From positions 1-64,000 of the forward strand of contig JAISJI010000027.1 in assembly GCA_031261605.1 (NCBI GenBank): DNA of 64,000 nt, read 5' to 3'. Within the stretch, counting starts at the first letter, position 1. Each line of letters begins with the position of its first letter. Both the position numbers and the translations under genes were made by a program. Positions 29,571 through 38,405 of this stretch are shown piece by piece. Under the pieces are notes generated by a model, which searched no databases, had not been told where the DNA came from, and saw nothing but the letters and a program-made list of their open reading frames with translations. The stretch is from Ignavibacteria bacterium (GTDB taxonomy: Bacteria; Bacteroidota; Ignavibacteria; Kapaibacteriales; UBA2268).

Positions 29571-30794
29571 ATGAAAAAAAATAACACAATCTCCACTATC
29601 CTCCTATCTCTAACTATATTATTTATAGTCAGTTGCAATAAGACGCCAGAAAAATATGCCAATGTCCCTGCTCAATATCACAATCTGATAGATACCGCAA
29701 TGAATATCGCAGGCACAAATTCCGCCGAACTACAAAAAGCATTGGACTCCGTTCCTACTCCGCAAAAAGAAGGAATGGCATTCCTCATTGCATATATGCC
29801 AGAGTGCGATTTAATAACTCTTTCCGCCGATTTCCTATTGGAAAATTGCAAGTATGCGTATCAAGCAAAAAGCGAATTTGTATGGGCTAAAGACATTCCA
29901 GATTCTATCTTTTTCAACGAAGTCCTGCCATATTCCAATCTGAACGAACGCCGTGATAATTGGCGTGCAGATTTTTACAACCGCTTTTCCAAATATGTTA
30001 AGGACTGCAAAACCGTAGAGGAAGCCATTTATGCAATTAACAAGCATATCCAAAATGAAGTCAATGTGGAGTATAATACCAAACGCGAAAAAGCAGACCA
30101 AAGCCCATACGAATCAATGAAAATAAATATGGCATCTTGTTCGGGTTTGTCAATTCTACTGGCGGATGCACTGCGTTCAGTTGGCATTCCTGCACGTGTA
30201 GCGGGCGTTCCGCTTTGGTATGATGAAAGTGGCAATCATAATTGGGTTGAAGTTTGGATTAATGGCAACTGGTATTTTACTGAATACGGCACAGAGGATT
30301 CGTTAGATAATGGATGGGTGGTTGCAAAAGCCGGCAAAGCCGAGAAAAATAGCCGTGATGGAGCGATTTACGCTGCTTCTTACAAGCCAGCCGAAACCTC
30401 ATTCAATTTGGTTTGGGACACACTAAATACGCTTGGCTGGATTAATGCAGAAAATGTTTCGGAGCGGTATATCAATTTGGCTGCAAAGCAAAAGGCAGAA
30501 GCACACATCCATGACCACCAAATTAAATGTAAAGTGTGGTTTTTGCAGGACAAAAAATTGGGATTAATTAGCGACAATCGCATTGCAAAACAAATTGATA
30601 TATATTCAGTGAAAGCTGCTGATGAGATAATTGATAGAGGCGTAACTGCTGATTCTAAGCGGGATATGAACGATTATTTATTCTTTATTCTGGAGCGAAA
30701 TAGCAAGTATTTAGCAAAATACATAGACGCCTCCGGTAAGACAATAGAAGTGAAATTCACTCCAAAAGATACGCTTATTTTGGGGAATAAATAG
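29571..30794 (+). CDS. transglutaminase-like domain lipoprotein
   Basis: lipobox LFIVSCNK; SCSGLSILLADALRSVGIPARVAG...NHNWVEVWINGNWYFTEYG (C-H-D type triad). Confidence 0.88.
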   Translation: MKKNNTISTILLSLTILFIVSCNKTPEKYANVPAQYHNLIDTAMNIAGTNSAELQKALDSVPTPQKEGMAFLIAYMPECDLITLSADFLLENCKYAYQAKSEFVWAKDIPDSIFFNEVLPYSNLNERRDNWRADFYNRFSKYVKDCKTVEEAIYAINKHIQNEVNVEYNTKREKADQSPYESMKINMASCSGLSILLADALRSVGIPARVAGVPLWYDESGNHNWVEVWINGNWYFTEYGTEDSLDNGWVVAKAGKAEKNSRDGAIYAASYKPAETSFNLVWDTLNTLGWINAENVSERYINLAAKQKAEAHIHDHQIKCKVWFLQDKKLGLISDNRIAKQIDIYSVKAADEIIDRGVTADSKRDMNDYLFFILERNSKYLAKYIDASGKTIEVKFTPKDTLILGNK

Positions 30795-30848
30795 CGGCAA
30801 GATGTAAGATGATTTTATTTAGAAAAAAATTATTACTTTTCTTAACAA

Positions 30849-32069
30849 TTAGCCATTCGGCAACTCTATCGCAAAAGTTGTTCCTTTGCCTATCGCCGAT
30901 TCCTTTACATATATCTTCCCGTGATGATACTCCTCTATGATACGCCGCACAAGCGAAAGACCCATTCCCCATCCACGCTTCTTGGTCGTAAAACCGGGCT
31001 CAAATATTTGAAGACGCATCTTCTTATTCATTCCTTTGCCGGAATCTTTGATTAGAAATTGCAATTTATTTTTGGATAATTGTTTGGCTGTGATGTATAG
31101 TTCGCCGGGCTTACCATCCATTGCTTCAACTGCATTTTTTATTAAATTCTCAAACACCCAACTAAACAGAGTGGCATTGGCTTGTATGTATAGGTTAGTA
31201 TCGTAATCTTTATAGATGGAGATTTTGCCAGCCAAATGAGGAAGTCGCCTTTCGTAGTAGTCGCAAATCTCGTTAAGTTCTTCGCTTACATTGAGTTGCT
31301 GCATATCTGGATTAGAACCAATTTTAGAGAACCGAGTCGCAATCATATTCAGCCGCTCAACATCCTTCTCTATTTCATCGGCTGTCTCGTCTATTGACTC
31401 TGGAGCATCCCTATTCAATTTTAGTAATTCTATCCACGCAAGCAAACTGGAGATAGGAGTTCCAAGTTGATGTGCCGTCTCTCTCGCCATACCAACCCAT
31501 AGACGTGATTGCTCATTGTTACGCGCCCCATTGAACGCCCAATATCCAATAATCACAATGGTCATTACCATTAACACTGACACAAGCGGAAAGAAACGCA
31601 ACATATCCACTAAATTGGAATGCGTATAATAGAATTTTGCGATAATCTGCCCATTTGCATCAGGCACTATTATCGGCGGATAAGTCCGCTTCATTTTCTT
31701 AATCTGTGCCACTAAATACTCGTGCTGGACATCTATAGAAGTTATATATTTTAACTCATCCATATTCAACGTAAAGGACTCATAATCCTGTATCGGCTCA
31801 TCGTTCCCATCAGTAATTATCATAGGAAAATATATATTCGGTGTAATCGCTTCTAAGAAGAACAGGGCACTCTCTACATCTGTCGCAGTAACATAATACC
31901 GATACGTATTCGCAAAGGTTTGTAATTCCTGCTTCTCCCGCCTAATTACTTGGTCTACAAGCAGATTACTTGCATAACTAACCACAATAATTACCGCAAG
32001 TATAGATGCTACGATAACTATCTTTATGATGAATTTTACAAATGGACTAATTTTACTTCTTAGTGACAT
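30849..32069 (-). CDS. orphan sensor histidine kinase
   Basis: two TMs; MARETAHQLGTPISSLLAW H-box; GWGMGLSLVRRIIEEYHHGKI ATPase. Confidence 0.93.
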   Translation of the reverse strand: MSLRSKISPFVKFIIKIVIVASILAVIIVVSYASNLLVDQVIRREKQELQTFANTYRYYVTATDVESALFFLEAITPNIYFPMIITDGNDEPIQDYESFTLNMDELKYITSIDVQHEYLVAQIKKMKRTYPPIIVPDANGQIIAKFYYTHSNLVDMLRFFPLVSVLMVMTIVIIGYWAFNGARNNEQSRLWVGMARETAHQLGTPISSLLAWIELLKLNRDAPESIDETADEIEKDVERLNMIATRFSKIGSNPDMQQLNVSEELNEICDYYERRLPHLAGKISIYKDYDTNLYIQANATLFSWVFENLIKNAVEAMDGKPGELYITAKQLSKNKLQFLIKDSGKGMNKKMRLQIFEPGFTTKKRGWGMGLSLVRRIIEEYHHGKIYVKESAIGKGTTFAIELPNG

Positions 32070-33192
32070 AGTGATAGAATTTAATAGTATTGGGAATTAT
32101 TCCGGTGGTGTAGTGTTGTGATATAGAATTGGGTGAATGCAAATCATAGACATTTAGTTCCGCTGCGGTTGTATATCGGAATGAATTGCCAATCCACAAC
32201 TGCATCGTTGCTGTATCAATAGCCAATGCAGTCCATATTTCATATTGCTGTGTATTCACTATGAATGGATGCGGAACCGCATCCTCATCCCTCAGGGGAA
32301 TGTAATATACACCGCCAGTTCCCACAATAGTATTTCGCATCGTGTTATTGAGAAAAAATAGCGTATCCCCCAGAAAACACATATCATAACAGCCAATATT
32401 CCAACTCCGCTTCTCCGAAAGAGTTGTCCCATCGTATTCAATTATTCGCGCTGACTTACCTGTTGTATCCGATGGTAAGCCCCAACAAGCAACATACAAA
32501 TTACCATTATGCTCATAAATACGATTCGGATTGTCGCCTGTTTTCAATGTATTAACTACTTGCTTTGCATTTATATCAATTACGGATATTGTTGCTGCCG
32601 TTGGATTTGTATATTGAAAATCGCCATATCCGCTATTAGTTATAAACAGCAAATCCCTATAAAATGCAATGCCTTCCGGATGCGAACCAACTCTAATGCA
32701 ATGTTCATTAAGCAATAACTGGCTATTCACCATATCTTGCGGATTGAAATAATAGACATAAAAATCATCCCCCGACATCTCAATATACGCCGTCACAAAT
32801 GCCAATGTATCATTGATTACACATAGTTTGCGAGGCATTACAAAAGACGGAAATACCAATCTGTCGAGCAACTTCCCGCTATTCATAGATATTATATTAA
32901 TACAGCCGGCACCCGATACCGATATTATACAAATTGTATCACATATTACCATATCCTCAGCCACATCGCCAAGTTTTAAATCGGGATTGCAAGCCGAAAA
33001 GTAATTGTTGGAGAACGAGCCAGTGCTAAAATCAATACGCGTAATACTTCCTTTATCCGTATTCCTCACCCCTTCGCACAGCACCATAACGCCATCCGTG
33101 CCAACAACAAATGTATCTAATGGGGGAGTGCTCGGGTCATCAACACAACCAGAAAGCAGTAAGAACGCAAAGATGCAAATGTATTTCTTCAT
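32053..33192 (-). CDS. YVTN/NHL-like beta-propeller lipoprotein
   Basis: lipobox LLLSGCVDD; SVIDINAKQVVNTLKTGDNPNRIYEHNGNLYVACWG. Confidence 0.85.
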   Translation of the reverse strand: MKKYICIFAFLLLSGCVDDPSTPPLDTFVVGTDGVMVLCEGVRNTDKGSITRIDFSTGSFSNNYFSACNPDLKLGDVAEDMVICDTICIISVSGAGCINIISMNSGKLLDRLVFPSFVMPRKLCVINDTLAFVTAYIEMSGDDFYVYYFNPQDMVNSQLLLNEHCIRVGSHPEGIAFYRDLLFITNSGYGDFQYTNPTAATISVIDINAKQVVNTLKTGDNPNRIYEHNGNLYVACWGLPSDTTGKSARIIEYDGTTLSEKRSWNIGCYDMCFLGDTLFFLNNTMRNTIVGTGGVYYIPLRDEDAVPHPFIVNTQQYEIWTALAIDTATMQLWIGNSFRYTTAAELNVYDLHSPNSISQHYTTGIIPNTIKFYHYVTKK

Positions 33193-33224
33193 ATTTGTTT
33201 GATATATCAGTATTTAGTGAAAAA

Positions 33225-33250
33225 AAGGGCGAACACCACCGTCCGCCCTT
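33225..33250 (-). terminator. intrinsic terminator after serA
   Basis: AAGGGCG...CGCCCTT with A tract (T tract on minus strand). Confidence 0.75.
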
Positions 33251-33269
33251 AATTATATGTGATAAATCA

Positions 33270-34178
33270 CTATTTCTTAATTGCATCAAGTATCTTTTCT
33301 GCAATTTCAATGCCTATTCTATCCTGTGCTTCATTAGTAGATGCTCCAATGTGAGGAGTTGCTGAAACGCGAGGATGGTTAATTAACCCTACTTGTGCAT
33401 CTGTTGCTGGCTCATTCGTCCAAACATCTATACCGGCACCAAGCACCTTACCCGAATTTAGCGCATTGAGCAATGCTACTTCGTCTACAACTCCGCCACG
33501 AGCGCAGTTGATAATGATAACGCCATCCTTCATCTTAGCAAATTCCGGTGTCCCAACTGGAACCGGCTCGCCTTTGATAAGCGGCAAGTGCAAGGTAATG
33601 AAATCGGATTGTGCAAGCACTTCGTCCTTTGTGCAAAGTTTTACATCCATATCGGTCGTGTTAACGAATGGGTCAAATGCTACTATTTTCATACCCAATC
33701 CGAGAGCACGCTTAGCGGTCTCTCTACCAATATTACCAAAGCCAAGCACGCCAAGCGTCTTGCCGGTAAGTTCCAATCCAGCAGCGTATTCCTTTTTGGG
33801 CCATTCGCCTTTGCGCATCTGCATTGAACTTGTATTGAGGAAGCGGACAACAGCAAACATATGGGCTATTGCTAGTTCTGCCACCGAAATGGACGATGCA
33901 CCAGGAGTATTGAGAACAGGAATGCCTTTTGTTGCAGCGTATGCAGAGTCAATGTTGTCTATGCCAACACCACCGCGACCGATAGCTTTGAGTTTTGTGC
34001 CTGCGTCAATTACTTCTTTCGTAACCTTGGTAGCGGAGCGAACGATAATCGCTTCGTAATTGCAAATGTCTTTTAGCAATTCATCTGGCGATAGTTTTTT
34101 CTCAACTACCTCTACACCTGCGGCTTTAAGTAAATCGGAACCAACTTTTTCGATTCCATCTGAAACTAATACTTTCAT
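33270..34178 (-). CDS. serA: D-3-phosphoglycerate dehydrogenase (short form)
   Basis: GRGGVGIDNID, LGVLGFGNIGRETAKRALGLGMKIVAFDPF, NCARGGVVDE, PHIGAST. Confidence 0.92.
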   Translation of the reverse strand: MKVLVSDGIEKVGSDLLKAAGVEVVEKKLSPDELLKDICNYEAIIVRSATKVTKEVIDAGTKLKAIGRGGVGIDNIDSAYAATKGIPVLNTPGASSISVAELAIAHMFAVVRFLNTSSMQMRKGEWPKKEYAAGLELTGKTLGVLGFGNIGRETAKRALGLGMKIVAFDPFVNTTDMDVKLCTKDEVLAQSDFITLHLPLIKGEPVPVGTPEFAKMKDGVIIINCARGGVVDEVALLNALNSGKVLGAGIDVWTNEPATDAQVGLINHPRVSATPHIGASTNEAQDRIGIEIAEKILDAIKK

Positions 34179-34279
34179 AATTGTATTTTCTCCGAAAAAT
34201 TATTTAAGATTATTTTATAAAAAGTTATGTATTATTTGTTTATGTCAAATATTATGTGTAAATTGCACTACTAAAAAAA

Positions 34280-34415
34280 TAGTTTTGTGTTATCCAGTGG
34301 TATTTTTATCAGCCCAGACCGGAATACACCCAAATGTATGAGGAAAGTGATAGCGACCGATGTTGCTACAAGCAATCTGCTGGGGGGCTTGCTCTGACAC
34401 TTAACTATTTTTTTT
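34280..34415 (+). ncRNA. candidate structured non-coding RNA (family unassigned)
   Basis: TAGTTTTG (TAnnTTTG) at 34280-34287; GC-richer than flanks; stems 34311-34315/34385-34389, 34324-34328/34335-34339, 34351-34356/34363-34368, 34371-34374/34378-34381; T8 tract at 34408-34415. Confidence 0.35.
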
Positions 34416-34836
34416 ATTTTATCCACAGCAGTGTTTTATTTGCAATAGAACTTTTGTCCTTTATATGCGCACTCTTAACTTGATATATATCACCATATTG
34501 CGTGATTGGCATCAACTCAATTATTGCAATATCCACTCGCTTCACCTGATTGCAAATTAGTAGCAACGCACCATTATTGCCCTCGCAAATCATATTAAAA
34601 TTTTTAATCAAACGTCTCACATACTCTAATGTTTCAGCATTATCTGTAATTCCCAATTGGTTTTGGTGTTTATTTCTAATGTGTCGCAAGTGTGAGTTAT
34701 CAATATAAATATCGGCAGGTTTCCTTTTAATTTGTTTGGCTATTGTAGCGTTCAACTTTCCAAGCTTTATATACCCAAAAAGTATTTCATTTGATTTAAG
34801 ATTGGTTGATTTCATATCAATTTTATATTGCAACAC
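34414..34836 (-). CDS. PBECR/BECR-fold nuclease-like protein
   Basis: IYIDNSHLRHIRNKHQNQLG...YVRRLIKNFNMICEGNNGALLLI...YQVKSAHIKDKSSIANKTLLW pattern resembles phage-Barnase-EndoU-ColicinE5/D-RelE-like nuclease families. Confidence 0.5.
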   Translation of the reverse strand: MLQYKIDMKSTNLKSNEILFGYIKLGKLNATIAKQIKRKPADIYIDNSHLRHIRNKHQNQLGITDNAETLEYVRRLIKNFNMICEGNNGALLLICNQVKRVDIAIIELMPITQYGDIYQVKSAHIKDKSSIANKTLLWIK

Positions 34837-34963
34837 TATCAGGACTCACAATATAATGAATTTTTAGCAGTTTTATACGCTGTGCGGAATGAAAAGAAGG
34901 AAAATATTTTTCTGGAGGAAGTAGGTATCGGATTTTGTGATATGATGCATTGAATGTTGTCGC

Positions 34964-35809
34964 TTATACTTCGCTGACTTCGCCGGTTAGAACAATGTTC
35001 TCTATTCTATCAAATACATTACCACTATCTGCACCGCTTTGCAGCACTAAATCTACGGTGAGAGTGGATTGGGAAGTAGGAAGAATGGTAATGGGCATAT
35101 TGTGATAGCCACGTTTTTTTATATGCACAAGTGCAGCCGCAATAGCACCTGTTCCACAAGCACCGGTTTCACGTTCCACACCGCGCTCGTAAGTGCGTAA
35201 AGCAATTAAGTTATTGGCTAACGAGTAGCTATAGAAATTTACATTTGTTCCATTTGGCTCAAATTGCTTATCGTATCTAATGAATTTGCCGAGACCATTT
35301 ACATCAATCTCATCTACATTGGCAACCTCTAAGACGTATTGGTCATTGCCAACATCAACATAGTATCCACAAAAATGTCCTTTCTTATAACTGTCGCCCA
35401 ACAGTGCTACATTTTCGAGCAAAGGAACTTGTTTTGGATATTCAGCTGCAGGTGAGAAGTAAATAGAATATAGATTTCTTGCGACTCTTTTGCCAGTGTA
35501 TTGCTTGCCATTAACCTCAAATGCAATGCTCGTATCGTCTTCATAACCCTCAATAAATCCATATTTAATAGCTGCATATATAGAACATCTGCCACCATTC
35601 CCACACATCATTCCACTTGTGCCATCAGGATTAACAAACCATACAGAGAATGCACAACTCCCGGAAGCATTAAGGATAATAATCCCATCTGTCTGCTTTC
35701 CTTCGCTAATAGTAAGCGAAATAGCATTTTTGGAATAGTAATCCTGTGTTTGTGCATCTGTGCGATTATCTATAACGGTAAAAAAATTACCTGCCCCTGA
35801 TAATATCAT
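34964..35809 (-). CDS. dapF: diaminopimelate epimerase
   Basis: MMCGNGGRCSIYAA and ERGVERETGACGTGAIAAA Cys motifs. Confidence 0.96.
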   Translation of the reverse strand: MILSGAGNFFTVIDNRTDAQTQDYYSKNAISLTISEGKQTDGIIILNASGSCAFSVWFVNPDGTSGMMCGNGGRCSIYAAIKYGFIEGYEDDTSIAFEVNGKQYTGKRVARNLYSIYFSPAAEYPKQVPLLENVALLGDSYKKGHFCGYYVDVGNDQYVLEVANVDEIDVNGLGKFIRYDKQFEPNGTNVNFYSYSLANNLIALRTYERGVERETGACGTGAIAAALVHIKKRGYHNMPITILPTSQSTLTVDLVLQSGADSGNVFDRIENIVLTGEVSEV

Positions 35810-35815
35810 TTTGGT

Positions 35816-36163
35816 TTATTTTAGATTATGGATAGTTCCTGAAATAGCACCGATAATTTCGTAACTAAATTCGGAGGTAATTGATAATGGAAGATAGACA
35901 TTGTTATCTGTTTGCAGATACTCCGTATCGTCAATCACTCTGTATATTTTTATACTCAACTGGCTATTGACGGCAACAAGCACTCGCATTTTATCCACGA
36001 TTTTCACCGATGTATCTACAATAATAACATCGCCATCGTTAATATAATAGCAAGAATATTTGTTCCCATTAGCTTTTAATAGTATTGTTTCATCGGGATT
36101 TGCATTAAAATACTGGCTGATTTCTAAAGTATCAAGTGCTTGAGTGAGTTCCAATTCATCCAT
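35816..36163 (-). CDS. LexA/UmuD (S24)-like domain protein, probably without peptidase activity
   Basis: YINDGDVIIVDTSVKIVDKMRVLVAVNSQLSIKIYRV...NVYLPLSI matches the S24 fold; GNKY in place of GDSM. Confidence 0.65.
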   Translation of the reverse strand: MDELELTQALDTLEISQYFNANPDETILLKANGNKYSCYYINDGDVIIVDTSVKIVDKMRVLVAVNSQLSIKIYRVIDDTEYLQTDNNVYLPLSITSEFSYEIIGAISGTIHNLK

Positions 36164-36241
36164 TTGTTTCCTTGGGGTTATATATTATAAAATACTACCC
36201 CTGCAATAATTATGCCAAACTACCCAATGCACTCCCATTCC

Positions 36242-37303
36242 TTAAAATGTAGAGGAAATAATACCACCTGCCACCATCGCATTCCCATCATATATCACCA
36301 CCGATTGACCTAACGCTACCGAACTACACGGCTCTACAAAATGCACAAAAATTTTATTATCCCTAAGTTCGCATTTAGCCGGCTTACCATTATCCTTATA
36401 GCGTATTTTAACTATATACTCCTTATTTGGCAATTCGTTATCGTATTTAATAATATTAATATCTTCGGCAATAAGACCATTTGAGTAAGTATCTTCAATC
36501 GTTGCAACTTCCACAACATTGTCTTGAATATCAATTCGCTTCACATACAGCGGCTTCTTATATGCAATACCGAGACCTCTACGCTGTCCTATTGTATAAA
36601 ATGGCGTCCCATTGTGCTTGCCTAAAACCTTACCATCCAATACAAAATCTCCCATTCTTATACAACTGCTTTCGCCTTTGTCTTCTGCATACTCCCTAAT
36701 AAACTTGCGGTAATCGTTATCCGCTATGAAGCAAATATCTTGCGAATCATCCTTATCTGCTACCGGTATATCTGCATCTTTGGCGTATTTGCGAACATCC
36801 TCTTTGGAATGGTAACCTCCCAATGGAAATATTATCCGCTTTAAATATTCCTGCGGAAGACGCCACAACATATACGTCTGGTCTTTATGCAAATCCAATG
36901 CTTTCGTAATGAAATAGCGTTGCGTAGTTTCATCAAATACAACATTAGCGTAATGACCCGATGCTATATATGGAATGCCCAACTCATCGGCAATATCAAA
37001 TAATGTCTTAAACTTAACGCGTCTATTACACAGCACACAAGGATTTGGCGTCCTCCCATCCAAATACTCTCTATAAAAATTATACTTAACTATTGATTCA
37101 AATTCACCTCTAACATCTTTCACAATGAGTGGCACACCAATAGCATCGCACACATTAGTGCAATCGTCTATGGCTTTTTGAGCAAGTTCGTGCATCTTTA
37201 ATATGCAGGCAGTCACTTCGTAATCCTGCTGTAATAACTTAGCGGTAGTCGAGGAATCAACTCCACCAGAGGTCGCTACTAATATTTTTTCTTTTGGTTT
37301 CAT
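36242..37303 (-). CDS. mnmA: tRNA-uridine 2-sulfurtransferase
   Basis: VATSGGVDSSTTAKLL, GRTPNPCVLCNRRVKF, FYTIGQRRGLGI. Confidence 0.96.
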   Translation of the reverse strand: MKPKEKILVATSGGVDSSTTAKLLQQDYEVTACILKMHELAQKAIDDCTNVCDAIGVPLIVKDVRGEFESIVKYNFYREYLDGRTPNPCVLCNRRVKFKTLFDIADELGIPYIASGHYANVVFDETTQRYFITKALDLHKDQTYMLWRLPQEYLKRIIFPLGGYHSKEDVRKYAKDADIPVADKDDSQDICFIADNDYRKFIREYAEDKGESSCIRMGDFVLDGKVLGKHNGTPFYTIGQRRGLGIAYKKPLYVKRIDIQDNVVEVATIEDTYSNGLIAEDINIIKYDNELPNKEYIVKIRYKDNGKPAKCELRDNKIFVHFVEPCSSVALGQSVVIYDGNAMVAGGIISSTF

Positions 37304-37307
37304 AACT

Positions 37308-38303
37308 CTATTTTAATAATTTTTTCTTTAATCTATAAATCGTCTTTGATGGTCTATAATTTTTCAATCGGAATAGAAAAAAGAATGTTTGCCACTCTAT
37401 ATGCTTCAATAATAACAGCAAATGCTTAATTGGTGTGGGTTTAGAATATATTTTGTTCGCAATTTGAGTAATCTCAGTCGTGAATATCTTTTCAAAAAAC
37501 GCCACAAAATTCGCTTTATCTACATACAGATTCACCTTGTTATCCACAAATATCGGTTCAATGAGATATTGTGCAAGCAACTCATCGTCGTTATCTATTT
37601 CTATTATCCGATTAATTAACGCTTGCTCATCGGGAAAATCGTAGTAACTTAGAAACGCCTTTGTATTGAAATCATTTGCAACCAATGGATTTCCCCAATA
37701 TATAGGAATTGTATGTGCAAGCAGTGGCTCAAGCAATTTTTCTGTAGTGTAACCCGGGTATTCCGAGTTTTCAAATGCAATAGTGAATTTGTAATTCTTT
37801 ATAAAATCCATTTTATTATCCACATTCATCTGCATATTATTTAGATGCCGTCCAGCCGAATCGACTCGCTTATATTTGGATAATGTATGAAAAAAATCGT
37901 TCCGCTTCTTGCAAGACGGATTAGAATACACAAAATTACAAAATCCCGTCTTCTCCCGAACAATCGCATCAATAGCGGGCTTGCTCTCGGTAGCGTGGTT
38001 AATATCGCCACACATATAGTAATATATCGGCAGGCGGTAATGGCGTTCATTATCTATGTAGTCAGATGAAATTGACCAATCGCAATTCTTATAATTTACA
38101 CGCACATTCTCTCCACAGAAGAATATTTTCACGCAATCATAATTAATATTATCATCACCAAACATAGAGTATATAAGATATTCCGGCGTTTCCTTATCAA
38201 GAATTACATCATATTTTTCCTTAATTGCCCACAAAAAGAAATTGTCCTCTTTTATGAAATTGCTCCAAAAGTCAGTAAAATATATGCGTATAGTTTTTTT
38301 CAT
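37308..38303 (-). CDS. glycosyltransferase family 10 (fucosyltransferase-like)
   Basis: KFTIAFENSEYPGYTTEKLLEPLLAHTIPIYWGNPLVANDFNTKAFL. Confidence 0.9.
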   Translation of the reverse strand: MKKTIRIYFTDFWSNFIKEDNFFLWAIKEKYDVILDKETPEYLIYSMFGDDNINYDCVKIFFCGENVRVNYKNCDWSISSDYIDNERHYRLPIYYYMCGDINHATESKPAIDAIVREKTGFCNFVYSNPSCKKRNDFFHTLSKYKRVDSAGRHLNNMQMNVDNKMDFIKNYKFTIAFENSEYPGYTTEKLLEPLLAHTIPIYWGNPLVANDFNTKAFLSYYDFPDEQALINRIIEIDNDDELLAQYLIEPIFVDNKVNLYVDKANFVAFFEKIFTTEITQIANKIYSKPTPIKHLLLLLKHIEWQTFFFLFRLKNYRPSKTIYRLKKKLLK

Positions 38304-38349
38304 ATTCCAAAAATACTACTTTTTTTTGATAAATTATACATAAAAAAAC

Positions 38350-38395
38350 AGGTTCAAGACAACTCCCCAAAAAAATCATCTTGAACCTATTTTTA
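38350..38395 (-). terminator. intrinsic terminator after TonB receptor (possibly bidirectional)
   Basis: AGGTTCAAGA (38350-38359) / TCTTGAACCT (38379-38388) with flanking A/T tracts. Confidence 0.8.
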
Positions 38396-38405
38396 TACCA
38401 CAACA

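Noticed and set aside
34060-34341. 93-aa plus-strand ORF at the serA upstream region
   Set aside because: Antisense to serA N-terminus and runs into the ncRNA candidate; no domain features.
34280-34415. RNase P RNA suggested by GAGGAAAGT
   Set aside because: Only a partial match to the 5' GAGGAAAGTC motif; segment is too short and the rest of the conserved core was not seen.
34280-34836. Type III toxin-antitoxin (RNA antitoxin + nuclease)
   Set aside because: The RNA candidate is convergent with and downstream of the nuclease gene, without tandem antitoxin repeats; canonical arrangement not met.
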